Positions 1-8,776 are shown, counted from the stretch's first letter. The stretch is DNA of 64,000 bases from Hamadaea sp013361475 (GCF_040654195.1 NZ_JBFAHM010000008.1:248001-312000); one strand, 5' to 3'. Numbers and translations are program-made. The notes: a model not told the origin generated them from the letters alone.

Positions 1-444
1 CTCATCTACGGCAACGGCGGCGGCGTCGTGGGCGATCGCTGGATCCCGCTGCGTGACCGGGTCGGCGCCGGCGTCTACCTCGGTGAGCCCGGCGTACGCT
101 GGGGCGCCGTCCACGTCGAGGACCTGGCCTGGTTGTACGTGGCGATCGCCAAGCGGGCCGCGCCGCGCACCTACTGGTACGGCGTGTCCGAGAACATCGA
201 GGTCGACGTCATCGCCGACGTCGTCGGCGGAGGCAAGACGATGTCCTGGTCGCTTGACGAGGAACCGCCGCCGGAGATCGCGATCTTCGCCGGGCTGTTC
301 CGGCTCGACCAGGAATGCTCGGCGGTGAAGACGCGGCACGCGCTCGGCTGGAATCCGGTGCACACCTCGCTCGTCGAGGCGCTGCGCCACGAACTGCGCC
401 GCGAGCCGAAGACGGACTGGCGCCGGGAGATGCTCGACGCGTGA
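1..444 (+). CDS. NAD-dependent epimerase/dehydratase family protein, C-terminal part
   Basis: The reading frame is open from the first base, so the 5' end lies outside the window. The visible 147 residues resemble the C-terminal half of an extended short-chain dehydrogenase/epimerase: a VHVEDLAWLYVAIAK segment, typical of the region just after the active site, and a terminal LGWNPVHTSLVEALRHEL segment, which matches the usual 'GW.P..SL.E.l' ending of NAD-dependent epimerases. The NAD-binding Rossmann motif and the YxxxK catalytic pair are not visible. Substrate cannot be assigned. A long inverted repeat follows the stop codon and separates the gene from the convergent DUF899 gene. Confidence 0.8.
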   Translation, partial: LIYGNGGGVVGDRWIPLRDRVGAGVYLGEPGVRWGAVHVEDLAWLYVAIAKRAAPRTYWYGVSENIEVDVIADVVGGGKTMSWSLDEEPPPEIAIFAGLFRLDQECSAVKTRHALGWNPVHTSLVEALRHELRREPKTDWRREMLDA

Positions 445-466
445 CCGCCCGGCTCACTGTGTCCGA

Positions 467-530
467 TCGCGATATCCGGGATAACGTTGCCTTCCCGCCC
501 GTCGAGGGGACGTTATCCCGGATATCGCGA
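467..530. terminator. Long perfect inverted repeat between convergent genes
   Basis: Arms 467-487 and 510-530 are perfect 21-base complements (TCGCGATATCCGGGATAACGT and its complement) around a 22-base loop. It sits between two convergent stop codons and has no T-tract. The best reading is a bidirectional transcription terminator of the long-stem, U-less type found in high-GC actinomycetes. Confidence 0.65.
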
Positions 531-543
531 GACACGAGCGCCG

Positions 544-1257
544 TCAGGCCGGGTAGCGGTCGTGGTAGCGCACCGCGACGCTGTCCGGGCCGTCCATCTG
601 CCGCCCCAGCGGCGTCAGGTCCAGGTAGTTGAACGTGTTGTGCAGGATGTCGTTCTCCCACCCGTACGACGAATAGGTGTGGAACACGTCCGCGCCGTCG
701 CGCAGGAACACGCTGACCGCGCCCTGCTCGCCCTCGGTGAAGAAGGACTGGCCCTCGGCGAGCAGCGTCGCCTTGTCCTTGTAGTTGTACTCGACCGGGG
801 CGATCGCCTCGTCGAGGGTGACGTGGAAGTCGTAGTTGAAGTCCGAGCCGAACGACGAGTACCACGGCATCGGCCAGCCCATGCGCTCGCGATGCCGCTG
901 CAACTTCTCCAGCGGCGCGCGGGACACGATGGCGAACGTCGTGTTCCGCGCGTGCAGATGCGCGAGGTGTCCGACGTTGTCCATGAGGAATGAGCAGAAC
1001 CGGCAGCCCTCGTCCCAGGCCGGGTCGAACATCATGTGGTAGACGATCAGCTGCCGCCGGCCGTCGAACAGCTCGGCCAGCGACACGGTGCCCTGGTCGC
1101 CCTCGAAGACGTATTTCTTGTCGACCCGCACCATCGGCAGCTGCTGCCGTTCGGCGGTCGCGGCCCGCCGGGCCTCGTTCGCCGCCGTCTCGGCGGCCAG
1201 CAGAGCCTTGCGGGCGGTCAGCCACTTCTCGGGGCTGACGACAGTCGGTAGACGCAT
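544..1257 (-). CDS. DUF899 family thioredoxin-like protein
   Basis: The 237-residue product matches the DUF899 family, predicted thioredoxin-fold dithiol proteins. It starts with MRLPTVVSPEKWLTARKALL, has the family's cysteine pair in EGCRFCSF, and ends with an HTYSSYGWENDILHNTFNYLDL-like C-terminal segment. The start at 1257 is preferred over the longer frame because GGGAAGG lies just upstream. Function is unknown; the family is often annotated as a putative dithiol-disulfide isomerase. It is transcribed divergently from the DGPF/sigma-factor pair, and DUF899, DGPF and ECF genes often lie together in actinomycetes. Confidence 0.85.
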   Translation of the reverse strand: MRLPTVVSPEKWLTARKALLAAETAANEARRAATAERQQLPMVRVDKKYVFEGDQGTVSLAELFDGRRQLIVYHMMFDPAWDEGCRFCSFLMDNVGHLAHLHARNTTFAIVSRAPLEKLQRHRERMGWPMPWYSSFGSDFNYDFHVTLDEAIAPVEYNYKDKATLLAEGQSFFTEGEQGAVSVFLRDGADVFHTYSSYGWENDILHNTFNYLDLTPLGRQMDGPDSVAVRYHDRYPA

Positions 1258-1325
1258 GAAACCTTCCCTTTGGTTCGGCCCGATGATCCGGTTTTCCGCC
1301 TCATTAGTGAGTCGGAGCCGGATGC

Positions 1326-1450
1326 CGGATTTCGACATCCGGGCGGATCCATCGACCCGCGTGGCACCGTTGCCCACCCCTGGAGGATGCTCTAGCCTCG
1401 GTCGGGTGGCCGGACCCGTGGAGGGTCAGCTCGCTGGATGTCGAAATCCG
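1326..1450. promoter_or_regulatory. Spaced inverted repeat in a divergent promoter region
   Basis: CGGATTTCGACATCC (1326-1340) and its exact complement GGATGTCGAAATCCG (1436-1450) flank about 95 bases in the intergenic region between the DUF899 gene (leftward) and the DGPF/sigma pair (rightward). The arms could be paired operator half-sites controlling both directions, or a looping element. This is inference only. Confidence 0.4.
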
Positions 1451-1514
1451 CCTCTTTGTTCCGACTTATTTGATGAGAGGCGCCGACACCGGCGCCGGAG
1501 CGTAGGGGTGAAGC

Positions 1515-1904
1515 ATGAAGTATGTCGTCCTGATCCACAGCAACCCGGCCAGCTGGGTCCACCCGATGTTCCTGCACCAGCACGAGCCGCTGGAGCCGGA
1601 GGCGCGCGAGACCAAGCTCAAGGAGTTCGCCGCCCTCATGACGGAGATCCACCAGTCCGGCGAACTGGTCGAGTCGGCCGCCCTCGACGCGCCGTCGACC
1701 ACCAAGACGCTGCGTATCCGCGACGAGCAGCTCACCGTCACCGACGGCCCGTTCGTCGACGTCAAGGAGCACCTGGCCGGATTCTTCCTGATCGACGTGG
1801 CCAGCGAGGAGCGGGCGATCGAGATCGCGTCGCGGATGCCCGACGCCCGGTACGGGACCGTCGAACTGCGGCCGCTCGCGGATCTGTCCGACATGGAGAG
1901 GTGA
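1515..1904 (+). CDS. YCII/DGPF-domain protein
   Basis: 129 residues with the family hallmark DGPF (in VTDGPFVDVKEHLAGFFLID) and the N-terminal MKYVVLIHSNP strand. DGPF proteins are small ferredoxin-like-fold proteins of unclear function. They are very commonly encoded beside ECF sigma factors of the DUF6596 (ECF42-like) group, as here. The start has GGGGTGAAGC upstream. The stop overlaps the sigma factor start by one base (TGATG), indicating translational coupling. Confidence 0.88.
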   Translation: MKYVVLIHSNPASWVHPMFLHQHEPLEPEARETKLKEFAALMTEIHQSGELVESAALDAPSTTKTLRIRDEQLTVTDGPFVDVKEHLAGFFLIDVASEERAIEIASRMPDARYGTVELRPLADLSDMER

Positions 1905-3133
1905 TGGTCCCGGAGGACCTGCTGCGCGGACTCGTGCCGCAGGTCCTCAGCGTACTCGTCCGTCGGTACGGCAACTTCGACGCGTGCGAGGACGCGGTCC
2001 AGGAGGCCCTGCTCGCGGCCGTGGTGCAATGGCCGGAGCAGGGCATACCCGACTCTCCGGCGGCCTGGCTGATCACCGTCGCCGGCCGCCGCCTCACCGA
2101 CCTCCAGCGCAGTGAGGCCGCGCGCCAGCATCGCGAGGCGACCTCAGCCGCGTTGACGCCCCGCGACGAGTTCGTCACCATCGGCCCGGGTGACGACCAG
2201 TCCCGCGGCGACGACACGCTCGTCCTGCTGCTGCTCTGCTGCCATCCGGCGCTGTCCCGGCCGTCGGCGATGGCGCTCACCCTCCGGGCCGTCGGCGGCC
2301 TCACCACCACCCAGATCGCCCACGCGTTCATGGTCCCGGACGCCACCATGGGCCAGCGGATCAGCCGGGCCAAGCAGCAGATCAAGGCGGCCGGGGCGAG
2401 CTTCCGCCTGCCGACCGGCCCCGATCTGCACGACCGGCTCCGCGTGGTGCGCCACGTCCTGTACCTCATCTTCAACGAGGGCTACACCGCCACCTCCGGC
2501 CCCGACCTGCGCCGGCCCGACCTGACCGCCGAAGCCATCCGGCTCACCCGCGAACTGCACCGGCTGCTGCCCGACGACGGCGAAGTCGCCGGGCTCCTCG
2601 CGCTCATGCTGCTCACCGACGCGCGCAGCTCCGCGCGTACCGGGCCGGACGGCACCCTGATCGCGCTGGCCGACCAGGACCGGACAAAGTGGAATCAGGA
2701 CCAGATCGCCGAGGGCACGGCACTGGTCACGCAGACCCTCAGCGCGGCGCCCATCGGCCCCTACCAGCTCCAAGCCGCGATCGCCGCGGTCCACGACGAG
2801 GCGGCGCGCGCCGAGGACACCGACTGGCCCCAGATCCTCGTCCTCTACGAACTGCTCGAACAGGTCTGGCCCAACCCCATGGTCCGGCTCAACAAGGCGG
2901 TCGCCCTGGCGATGGCCGACGGCCCCGCGGCCGGCCTCGAGCTGCTGGCCACGCTCGACTCCGACGAGCGCATCGCGGGTGGTCACCGTCTTCAAGCGGT
3001 ACGCGCACATCTGCTGGAACTGGCCGGCGACGTGCCGGCGGCGCTGACGGCGTACGAGGAGGCCGCCCGGCGCGCGACGAGTCTGCCGGAGCGCCGCTAT
3101 CTGGAGGACCGAGCCGCCCGCCTCCACGAATGA
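1904..3133 (+). CDS. ECF RNA polymerase sigma factor, DUF6596 (ECF42-like) type
   Basis: 409 residues, longer than ordinary ECF factors. The N-terminal third carries sigma region 2 (RYGNFDACEDAVQEALLAAVVQWP, then AAWLITVAGRRLTDLQR) and sigma region 4 (GGLTTTQIAHAFMVPDATMGQRISRAKQ). The rest is the family's C-terminal helical, TPR-like extension (IFNEGYTAT, LLALMLLTDARSSAR, VRLNKAVALAMADGPAAGL). The start ATG at 1904 has GGAGAG upstream; an in-frame GTG lies at 1901. In this group a DGPF protein is the usual partner, and the C-terminal extension is thought to control activity instead of a classical anti-sigma factor. Confidence 0.9.
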   Translation: MVPEDLLRGLVPQVLSVLVRRYGNFDACEDAVQEALLAAVVQWPEQGIPDSPAAWLITVAGRRLTDLQRSEAARQHREATSAALTPRDEFVTIGPGDDQSRGDDTLVLLLLCCHPALSRPSAMALTLRAVGGLTTTQIAHAFMVPDATMGQRISRAKQQIKAAGASFRLPTGPDLHDRLRVVRHVLYLIFNEGYTATSGPDLRRPDLTAEAIRLTRELHRLLPDDGEVAGLLALMLLTDARSSARTGPDGTLIALADQDRTKWNQDQIAEGTALVTQTLSAAPIGPYQLQAAIAAVHDEAARAEDTDWPQILVLYELLEQVWPNPMVRLNKAVALAMADGPAAGLELLATLDSDERIAGGHRLQAVRAHLLELAGDVPAALTAYEEAARRATSLPERRYLEDRAARLHE

Positions 3134-3160
3134 GCCCCGGCCGACGGAGATGGCCGGGGC
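3134..3160. terminator. Hairpin between convergent sigma and MFS genes
   Basis: GCCCCGGCC (3134-3142) pairs perfectly with GGCCGGGGC (3152-3160) across a 9-base loop, directly after the sigma-factor stop and before the MFS stop on the other strand. Likely a bidirectional terminator. Confidence 0.6.
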
Positions 3161-3172
3161 TGGAGAAGCAGA

Positions 3173-4630
3173 TCAGAAGTGGGTGAGGACGGGGGTCTGC
3201 TGCTGCTGTTCGGCCCGCAGCCCCGCCTCGGTGGCCTGCTTGCTGCGCATCATCGCGAGCGTGAAGACGAAGCCGACGACGGCGAACACGACGCAGGCGA
3301 CGAACGCGGACTGGAAGCCGCCGGTGCCCGAGCCTGTGTAGGACGCCAGCACGGTCAGCACGACGGCGACGCCGAGACCGCCGCCGACTTGCTGCGCGGC
3401 CGTGTTGAAGCCGGAGGCGAGGCCGGATTCGGACGCGGCGACTCCGGACAGGGCGGCGGCTGACGCCGCGGTGGTGCCGAGTCCGATGCCGACGCCGAAG
3501 GGGATCAGCGCGACGAAGGTGGCGCCGTAGGAGAGCGAACCGGTCGCGGTCAGCGCCATGATGAGGCTGCCCGCGCCGAGCATGACCAGGCAGGCCGCGG
3601 CCACCGGGCGGAACCCGAGCCGGGTCACGAACGCCTGCCCCACGTACGCGCCGACGAACGCCATCGCGGGCATGATGGCCTGGCGTACGCCGAACTCGAA
3701 GGGCGTGAGCCCGAGCACGATCTGCGAGTACTGCGAGATCGTGACGGAGAAGCCGAAGGCCAGCATGCCCATGGTCACCATGGCGAGGTTGCCGCCGTTG
3801 AGGTTGGGCTTACGGAAGATGCGCAGCGGCACCAGGGGGGCGCTCGACCGGCGTTCGATGGCGACGAAGACCACGAACAGCAGGATCGAGCCGGCGAACA
3901 GGCCCAGCGTGATCGGGCTGAGCCAGCCCGCCATCGGGGCGATCGCGACGGCGTACACCAGGAGGACCAGGGCGACGGTGCTGCTGAGCGCGCCCGCGAC
4001 GTCGTATTTGCGGGGCAGGCCGGCGTCCCGGCTCTCGCGCAGGAGACTCGGGCTGATCACCAGCATCAGCAGGGCGACCGGCACGTTCACGAAGAACACC
4101 CACTGCCAGCCGAGGTTGGCCAGCGCGCCGCCGATCAGCAGTGCGGTGACCGCGCCGATGCCGGCGATGCCCGCCCAGCCCGCCAGCGCCTTGTTGCGTT
4201 CGGAGCCCTCAGGGAACGTCGTGGTGAGAATCGACAGTGCGGTCGGCGCCATCAGCGCGGCGGACACTCCGTGCAGCGCTCGGGCGGCGATCAGGACCTC
4301 GGCGTTCGGCGCGAGCCCGGAGGCGATCGACACCAGCAGGAACAGCGCGGTGCCCAGCATGAACATGCGCCGGCGGCCGAGCAGGTCGGCCGCGCGCCCG
4401 CCGAGCAGCAGCAGGCCGCCGAAGGTGAGCAGGTTGGCGCTGAGCACCCATTGCGCGGCTTCGGGCGACAGGTGCAGCGCCTCCGACATCTTCGGCAACG
4501 CGAGGATGACGATCTGCGAGTCCAGGATGACCATGAAGTTCGCGGTGCACAGGAGGATGAGGGCCAGCCAGCGCCGAGGATCGAGCGCCTGGGCCGACGG
4601 AGGGGCCGACAGGGTAGACGGAGAGGCCAT
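3173..4630 (-). CDS. MFS drug transporter, DHA2 (EmrB/QacA) type
   Basis: 485 residues, highly hydrophobic, consistent with the 14-helix DHA2 family of proton-driven exporters. The N-terminal LALILLCTANFMVILDSQIVILALP segment and the loop LLLGGRAADLLGRRRMFMLG (motif A) are typical, as is the motif-C-like AGWAGIAGIGAVTALLIGGAL. The start has AAAGGACC upstream. It is the last gene of a leftward block with a P450 and a flavin monooxygenase, so it is a good candidate for the product exporter and self-resistance pump of the polyketide locus. That role is inferred from position. Confidence 0.92.
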   Translation of the reverse strand: MASPSTLSAPPSAQALDPRRWLALILLCTANFMVILDSQIVILALPKMSEALHLSPEAAQWVLSANLLTFGGLLLLGGRAADLLGRRRMFMLGTALFLLVSIASGLAPNAEVLIAARALHGVSAALMAPTALSILTTTFPEGSERNKALAGWAGIAGIGAVTALLIGGALANLGWQWVFFVNVPVALLMLVISPSLLRESRDAGLPRKYDVAGALSSTVALVLLVYAVAIAPMAGWLSPITLGLFAGSILLFVVFVAIERRSSAPLVPLRIFRKPNLNGGNLAMVTMGMLAFGFSVTISQYSQIVLGLTPFEFGVRQAIMPAMAFVGAYVGQAFVTRLGFRPVAAACLVMLGAGSLIMALTATGSLSYGATFVALIPFGVGIGLGTTAASAAALSGVAASESGLASGFNTAAQQVGGGLGVAVVLTVLASYTGSGTGGFQSAFVACVVFAVVGFVFTLAMMRSKQATEAGLRAEQQQQTPVLTHF

Positions 4631-4672
4631 GACGGGTCCTTTGACGACGTTGAGGGGTGAGGGGTAAACAGA

Positions 4673-4700
4673 GGGCTCTCCCGGCTGAGCGGAAGAGCCC
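4673..4700 (-). terminator. Weak hairpin between P450 and MFS genes
   Basis: GGGCTCT (4673-4679) and AGAGCCC (4694-4700) pair across 14 bases in the gap downstream of the P450 gene. It may attenuate read-through into the MFS gene. The stem is short, so this is tentative. Confidence 0.35.
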
Positions 4701-4717
4701 GAGGGCGGAGCGCGGCG

Positions 4718-5959
4718 TCAGGCCGCAGCCGGCACGGGCGCCTTCAGGTACACGGGCAGCGCCGCGTGGCCGTTCATGATGAACGTCCCCTGCGGTTCCA
4801 GGTCTTCGCGGCTGACCGCGAGTCGCATGTCGGGGAAGCGCTCGAAGATCGCCGGGAGGGCGATCGCCGCCTCCAGCCGGGCCAGCGGCGCGCCGAGGCA
4901 GTAGTGCACGCCGTGGCCGAACGACAGGTGCGTCTTGTCGGCCCGGGTGATGTCGAACTCCGCCCGGGTCTCGCCGTGCACCTCCGGGTCGCGGCCGATC
5001 CCGGCGAAGCCGATCATCACCGGATCGCCCTTCTGGATCAGGACGTCGCCGAGCTGGACGTCCTCGGTGGGGAACCGGAACGGCAGCTGGGCCACCGGCG
5101 ACTGGACCCGCAGCGTCTCCTCGACGACCGCGTCCCAGCTGATCTGGCCGCTGCGGACCAGGGCCAGCTGGTCGGGGTGGGTGAGCAGGTTGAGGATCGC
5201 GTGGCTCAGGACGTTCATCAGCGTCTCCGAGCCCGCACCGAGCATCAGGTGCAGCGTGCCGACCATCTCCTCGTCGGTGAGGATCTCGTCGTCGACGCTC
5301 TTCTTGGCGATCAGGAGGCTGGTGAGGTCGTCGCCGGGGCGTACGTGCTTCTCGGCGACCAGGTCCTCCATCGCCTTGTGCCACTGCTCGACGTTGGCCT
5401 CGGCCTCTTCCGGGCTGATCGTGGTGCTGACGTTGACCTCGCCGCCCTTGAGCGCGTCGGCCCGGGCCTCCTCCGGCACACCGAACAGGTCGCACACGAC
5501 CGACGCGGGCAGCGGATAGCAGTACGCCTTCTTCAGGTCGATCGCCGTACCCGCCGGAACCTGCTCCAGCCCGTCGAGGAGCCGCTTGGCGATGCCTTCG
5601 ATGAGCGTACGGGCGGACTCGATGCGCCGAGCCGAGAAGCCCTGCGAGATGACCCGGCGCAGCCGGTCGTGGTCGGGGTTGTCGCGGGTGGTCATGTTGT
5701 CCATGACGACCCAGGTGATCATCGGCCAGTCCGGCGGGATCTCGCCGTTGATCAGCGCCGGCCAGTGCTGCCGCGGGTCCTTGGCGAACCGCTCGTCGCC
5801 GAGCACCTGCTTGGCCAGTTCGTAGCTGGTGATCGACCAGGCCAGCACCCCGCCGGGCAGCTCGACCTGGGCGACCGGGCCCTGCTTGCGCAGCTCCTCG
5901 GTCTCGGCGTGGATGTCTTGACCGGTGCGGTCCATCAGATGCGGACAGCGCCTCTCCAT
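4718..5959 (-). CDS. Cytochrome P450 (bacterial class, CYP107-like)
   Basis: 413 residues, the usual length of a soluble bacterial P450. The I-helix oxygen-activation motif is GAGSETLMN, the ExxR motif is ETLRVQSP, and the heme-ligand loop is SFGHGVHYCLGAPLARLEA with the cysteine thiolate. AAGGAGGC precedes the start at 5959. It lies 35 bases downstream of the flavin monooxygenase in the same leftward unit. The likely role is an oxidative tailoring step on the polyketide product; the substrate cannot be read from sequence. No dedicated ferredoxin is adjacent. Confidence 0.93.
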   Translation of the reverse strand: MERRCPHLMDRTGQDIHAETEELRKQGPVAQVELPGGVLAWSITSYELAKQVLGDERFAKDPRQHWPALINGEIPPDWPMITWVVMDNMTTRDNPDHDRLRRVISQGFSARRIESARTLIEGIAKRLLDGLEQVPAGTAIDLKKAYCYPLPASVVCDLFGVPEEARADALKGGEVNVSTTISPEEAEANVEQWHKAMEDLVAEKHVRPGDDLTSLLIAKKSVDDEILTDEEMVGTLHLMLGAGSETLMNVLSHAILNLLTHPDQLALVRSGQISWDAVVEETLRVQSPVAQLPFRFPTEDVQLGDVLIQKGDPVMIGFAGIGRDPEVHGETRAEFDITRADKTHLSFGHGVHYCLGAPLARLEAAIALPAIFERFPDMRLAVSREDLEPQGTFIMNGHAALPVYLKAPVPAAA

Positions 5960-5994
5960 GGGATGCCTCCTTCTTGTCGATCGATGGCGACGGG

Positions 5995-7317
5995 TCACCG
6001 CTTGCCGCGGAACACCCGGGAGATCACGCCCGGCTTCATCAGCGCCGTGAGCGGATCGACGAGCCCGGCGGTACGCAGGAAGGCGGCGGACAGCACGCCG
6101 TCGTGGGCGGCCGCCGCCTGGAGCCGGGGGATGTAGGTGTTGCCGATCTTGGTCTTGAGCGACCGTTTGCCCTCGACGCCGGGGAACCCGAGGTCGGCGC
6201 CGGCCGCCATGTCCCACGGCCCGTCCACGACCTTGGCCAGATCCCGGAAGTACGCCTGCGGCTGCGGCACGCCCATCGCGAGGTGCTTGCCCAGCACGGT
6301 CGCGCCGATCGCGGCGACCGTCATGCCCTGGCCGTAAACGGGGTTGAAGACCGCGGCGGCGTCGCCGACGACCAGCAGCCCGTCCGGGAACCGGCTCATC
6401 CGCTCGTAGCGACGGCGGATGCTGGCAGGGAAGTGGAAGGTCTGCGGCTGCCCCATCGGCTTGGCGTCGCGTACCGCCTTGTAGATCTCGGGCACCGGCA
6501 GGGTCTTCACGTACTCCATGAACCCGTGCATGTCCGTCGGCGGCTTGTCGCCGAGGATGCCGGTCAGGGAGATGGCGTACCGGTCGGGCAGGCGGGCGAA
6601 GATCGCGCCGCGCGGCATGTCCGGTGTGGCCACCGGCAGCAGCGCGATGTCGTCGCCGATCGGGTCGAACGTCAGCGGGCCGTAGAAGTCGCAGGTGGTG
6701 TAGGTCAGCTCCATCTTGACCCGCTCCTCCGGCACGCGCGGGTAGCCCAGCTGCTCCAGCCACTTGGGCGTACGCGTGCCGCGGCCGGTCGCGTCGACGA
6801 CGAGGTCGGCCTGCAGCACTTCGGGTTCGCCGGCGTCGTGCCCCTGGACGCGTACGCCGACGATCCGGCCGTTGTCAGGCGAGGGGACCAGATCGAGGAT
6901 GTCCGTCCGCTCCCGGTAGGTCACATTGGGCAGCGCGTTGACCCGGCCGCGCAGCCTGGCCTCCAGCAGCGGCCGTCCCGCCGCGACACAGATCAGGCCG
7001 GTCTCCGCCTTCTGGATCATTTCGCCGTTGAAATACCAGCTCAGGCTCGTGCCGAAGTCGCCGATCGGCACTCCGATCGAGACGAGCTCGTCGGTGAACC
7101 CGGGAAACAGCTCGTCGAGGATCTGCTGACCACGGGCCAGGAGGGCATGGATGTGGTGGCCCTGGGGCACGGCGTGCCGGGGACCATCCGGACCGAAGAG
7201 GGTGTCGCGGTCGATCAGCGTCACCTTCCGGTAGTGGTCCGACAGCTGGCGGGCGGCCAGCGAACCGGCGACGCTGCCCCCCAGAATGACCGCGTGGTCA
7301 CCGAGTTGATTGGCCAT
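5995..7317 (-). CDS. FAD-dependent monooxygenase/oxidoreductase
   Basis: 440 residues of the two-dinucleotide-binding flavoprotein (PHBH/geranylgeranyl-reductase-like) superfamily. The N-terminal FAD motif is VILGGSVAGSLAARQLSDHY, a GxGxxG variant with Ser. A middle VVDATGRGTRTPKWLEQLGY and the second FAD motif VVGDAAAVFNPVYGQGM are present. The start at 7317 is chosen for the GGGAG eight bases upstream; longer frames lack a ribosome site. It is first gene of the leftward unit with P450 and MFS genes, divergent from the acyl-CoA-dehydrogenase-like oxygenase. A role in hydroxylating or epoxidising a polyketide intermediate is inferred from context. Confidence 0.88.
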   Translation of the reverse strand: MANQLGDHAVILGGSVAGSLAARQLSDHYRKVTLIDRDTLFGPDGPRHAVPQGHHIHALLARGQQILDELFPGFTDELVSIGVPIGDFGTSLSWYFNGEMIQKAETGLICVAAGRPLLEARLRGRVNALPNVTYRERTDILDLVPSPDNGRIVGVRVQGHDAGEPEVLQADLVVDATGRGTRTPKWLEQLGYPRVPEERVKMELTYTTCDFYGPLTFDPIGDDIALLPVATPDMPRGAIFARLPDRYAISLTGILGDKPPTDMHGFMEYVKTLPVPEIYKAVRDAKPMGQPQTFHFPASIRRRYERMSRFPDGLLVVGDAAAVFNPVYGQGMTVAAIGATVLGKHLAMGVPQPQAYFRDLAKVVDGPWDMAAGADLGFPGVEGKRSLKTKIGNTYIPRLQAAAAHDGVLSAAFLRTAGLVDPLTALMKPGVISRVFRGKR

Positions 7318-7440
7318 CCACGTGTCTCCCATCGGGAAATGAATTGAGGGAATGATCGGGGCCATCGTATCGATTTGCCATTGATGAACTTCTCGTAGAT
7401 TGCTCGATCTCTGCAGCCAGTGAGCGCTAGCATCGGCGTA

Positions 7441-7477
7441 CGACATGCTTTGCGGCGCGCTGCGGCAAAGCATGTCG
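7441..7477. promoter_or_regulatory. Perfect 13-bp inverted repeat, candidate operator between divergent oxygenase genes
   Basis: CGACATGCTTTGC (7441-7453) and GCAAAGCATGTCG (7465-7477) are exact complements with an 11-base spacer, centred in the 209-base gap between the divergent flavin monooxygenase and acyl-CoA-dehydrogenase-like genes. Size, symmetry and position fit a repressor or activator site controlling both arms of the locus. The AraC or MerR regulators encoded 15 kb away are possible ligands, but this is not shown by the sequence. Confidence 0.5.
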
Positions 7478-7526
7478 CGGCCTATTCGGCAACTCCGAAA
7501 TTGCGCAGTCATAGAAGAGGTCCAGA

Positions 7527-8732
7527 GTGGACGAAGCAAAGGAGACCCCCGTGGACGTCAGCCAGAAACCCACCCGTGACGAGCTGCGCCGGCGCGCGGC
7601 CGACCTCGTCCCGGTCCTGCGGGCCAACGCCCAGGCGTCGGAGAAGAACCGGCGCCTCGCCGACGAGACCGTGCAGGCGATGACCGACGCCGGGATCTTC
7701 CGGCTGCGGACCCCGGAACGCTTCGGCGGCTACGCCTGCGACACCGGGACCCTGGTCGACGTCGGCATCGAACTCGGCCGCGGCGACGGTTCGGCCGCCT
7801 TCAACACGGCCGCCTGGTGGATCATGTCCTGGAACATCGGGATGTTCCCCGACGAGGTGCAGGAGGAGGTCTTCACGACTCCGGACGTGCGCATCTGCGG
7901 CACCCTCGCGCCGACGGCGATGGCGGTGCCCAAGGACGGCGGCGTCGTGGTCTCCGGGCAGTGGAACTTCAACAGCGGCGCCGCGCACAGCCAGTGGAAG
8001 CTGCTGTCGGCGATCCTGCCCGACGGCGAGGGCGGCGCCGAGCCGATCCTGGCGCTGGCGCCGATCAGCGCCTTCGAGGTCGTCGACGACTGGGACGTCT
8101 CGGGGTTGCGAGCGACCGGCAGCGTCACGCTCCGGGTGCAGGACCTGTTCATCCCGACCGTCAAGTACCTCAAGATCAGCGCGCTCATGCAGCAGCAGTA
8201 CGCCTCCGAGACCAACCGGGACCTGCCGATCTACCGTGGTCCCATGGTCGGCGCGGTCTCCGCCTCCACCACGGGCAAGATCGTCGGCCTGGCCCGGGCC
8301 GCCCGGGAGGCGTTCTTCGAGCGGCTGCCCGGACGGGCCATCACCAACACCGCGTACGCGAGCCAGATCGAGGCGCCGGTGACGCATCTGCAGGTCGCCG
8401 ACGCGTCGTTGAAGATCGACGAGATGGAGTACCACGCCCGCCGGCTCGCCGAGATGGTCGACGGCAAGGGAGTGCGGAACGAGGAGTGGAGCCTGCCGGA
8501 CCGGGCGTACGCGCGCATGGCGGTCGGCCGGATCTGCCAGCTCGGCCTCGACGCGGTCAACACGTTCACCATGGCCAGCGGAGCGTCGTCGATCTACTCG
8601 TCGATCCCGATCCAGCGGATTCAGCGGGACATGCAGACGATCGCCCTGCACGCGCTCAACCTGCCGAGCACCAACCTCGAGCTCTACGGCCGGATCCTGT
8701 GCGGTCTGGAGCCCAACACCTTCTTCGTCTGA
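7527..8732 (+). CDS. Acyl-CoA dehydrogenase-like flavin monooxygenase (class D, HsaA/DszC type)
   Basis: 401 residues with acyl-CoA dehydrogenase architecture: helical N-terminus (ADETVQAMTDAGIFRLRTPERFGGY), a middle beta domain (VVSGQWNFNSGAAHSQWKLL, then DWDVSGLRATGSVTLRVQDL) and a C-terminal helical bundle ending GRILCGLEPNTFFV. The VSGLRATGS and SGAxxxxW features are typical of reduced-flavin-dependent hydroxylases rather than true dehydrogenases. Such enzymes need a separate flavin reductase, and one is encoded at 20818 beside the PKS. The start may be GTG 7527 (GAAGAGG upstream) or GTG 7551 (AAAGGAG upstream). Confidence 0.85.
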   Translation: MDEAKETPVDVSQKPTRDELRRRAADLVPVLRANAQASEKNRRLADETVQAMTDAGIFRLRTPERFGGYACDTGTLVDVGIELGRGDGSAAFNTAAWWIMSWNIGMFPDEVQEEVFTTPDVRICGTLAPTAMAVPKDGGVVVSGQWNFNSGAAHSQWKLLSAILPDGEGGAEPILALAPISAFEVVDDWDVSGLRATGSVTLRVQDLFIPTVKYLKISALMQQQYASETNRDLPIYRGPMVGAVSASTTGKIVGLARAAREAFFERLPGRAITNTAYASQIEAPVTHLQVADASLKIDEMEYHARRLAEMVDGKGVRNEEWSLPDRAYARMAVGRICQLGLDAVNTFTMASGASSIYSSIPIQRIQRDMQTIALHALNLPSTNLELYGRILCGLEPNTFFV

Positions 8733-8745
8733 CGAGCGCACGAAG

Positions 8746-8776
8746 CGGCCGCCCGTCCAGCTGCGACGGGCGGCCG
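8746..8776. terminator. Bidirectional hairpin between convergent genes
   Basis: CGGCCGCCCGTC (8746-8757) and GACGGGCGGCCG (8765-8776) form a perfect 12-bp stem with a 7-base loop between the convergent oxygenase and TIGR03084-like genes. Confidence 0.65.

Noticed and set aside
1088..1903. Long upstream extension of the sigma-factor reading frame
   Set aside because: It runs through the DUF899 promoter and the DGPF gene in another frame; the overlapping ATG at 1904 with a ribosome site is the natural start.
4718..6763. 681-residue leftward frame suggesting a fusion of a Pro/Arg-rich domain with the P450
   Set aside because: The extra N-terminal part is a shadow of the flavin monooxygenase gene; AAGGAGGC precedes the P450 ATG at 5959.
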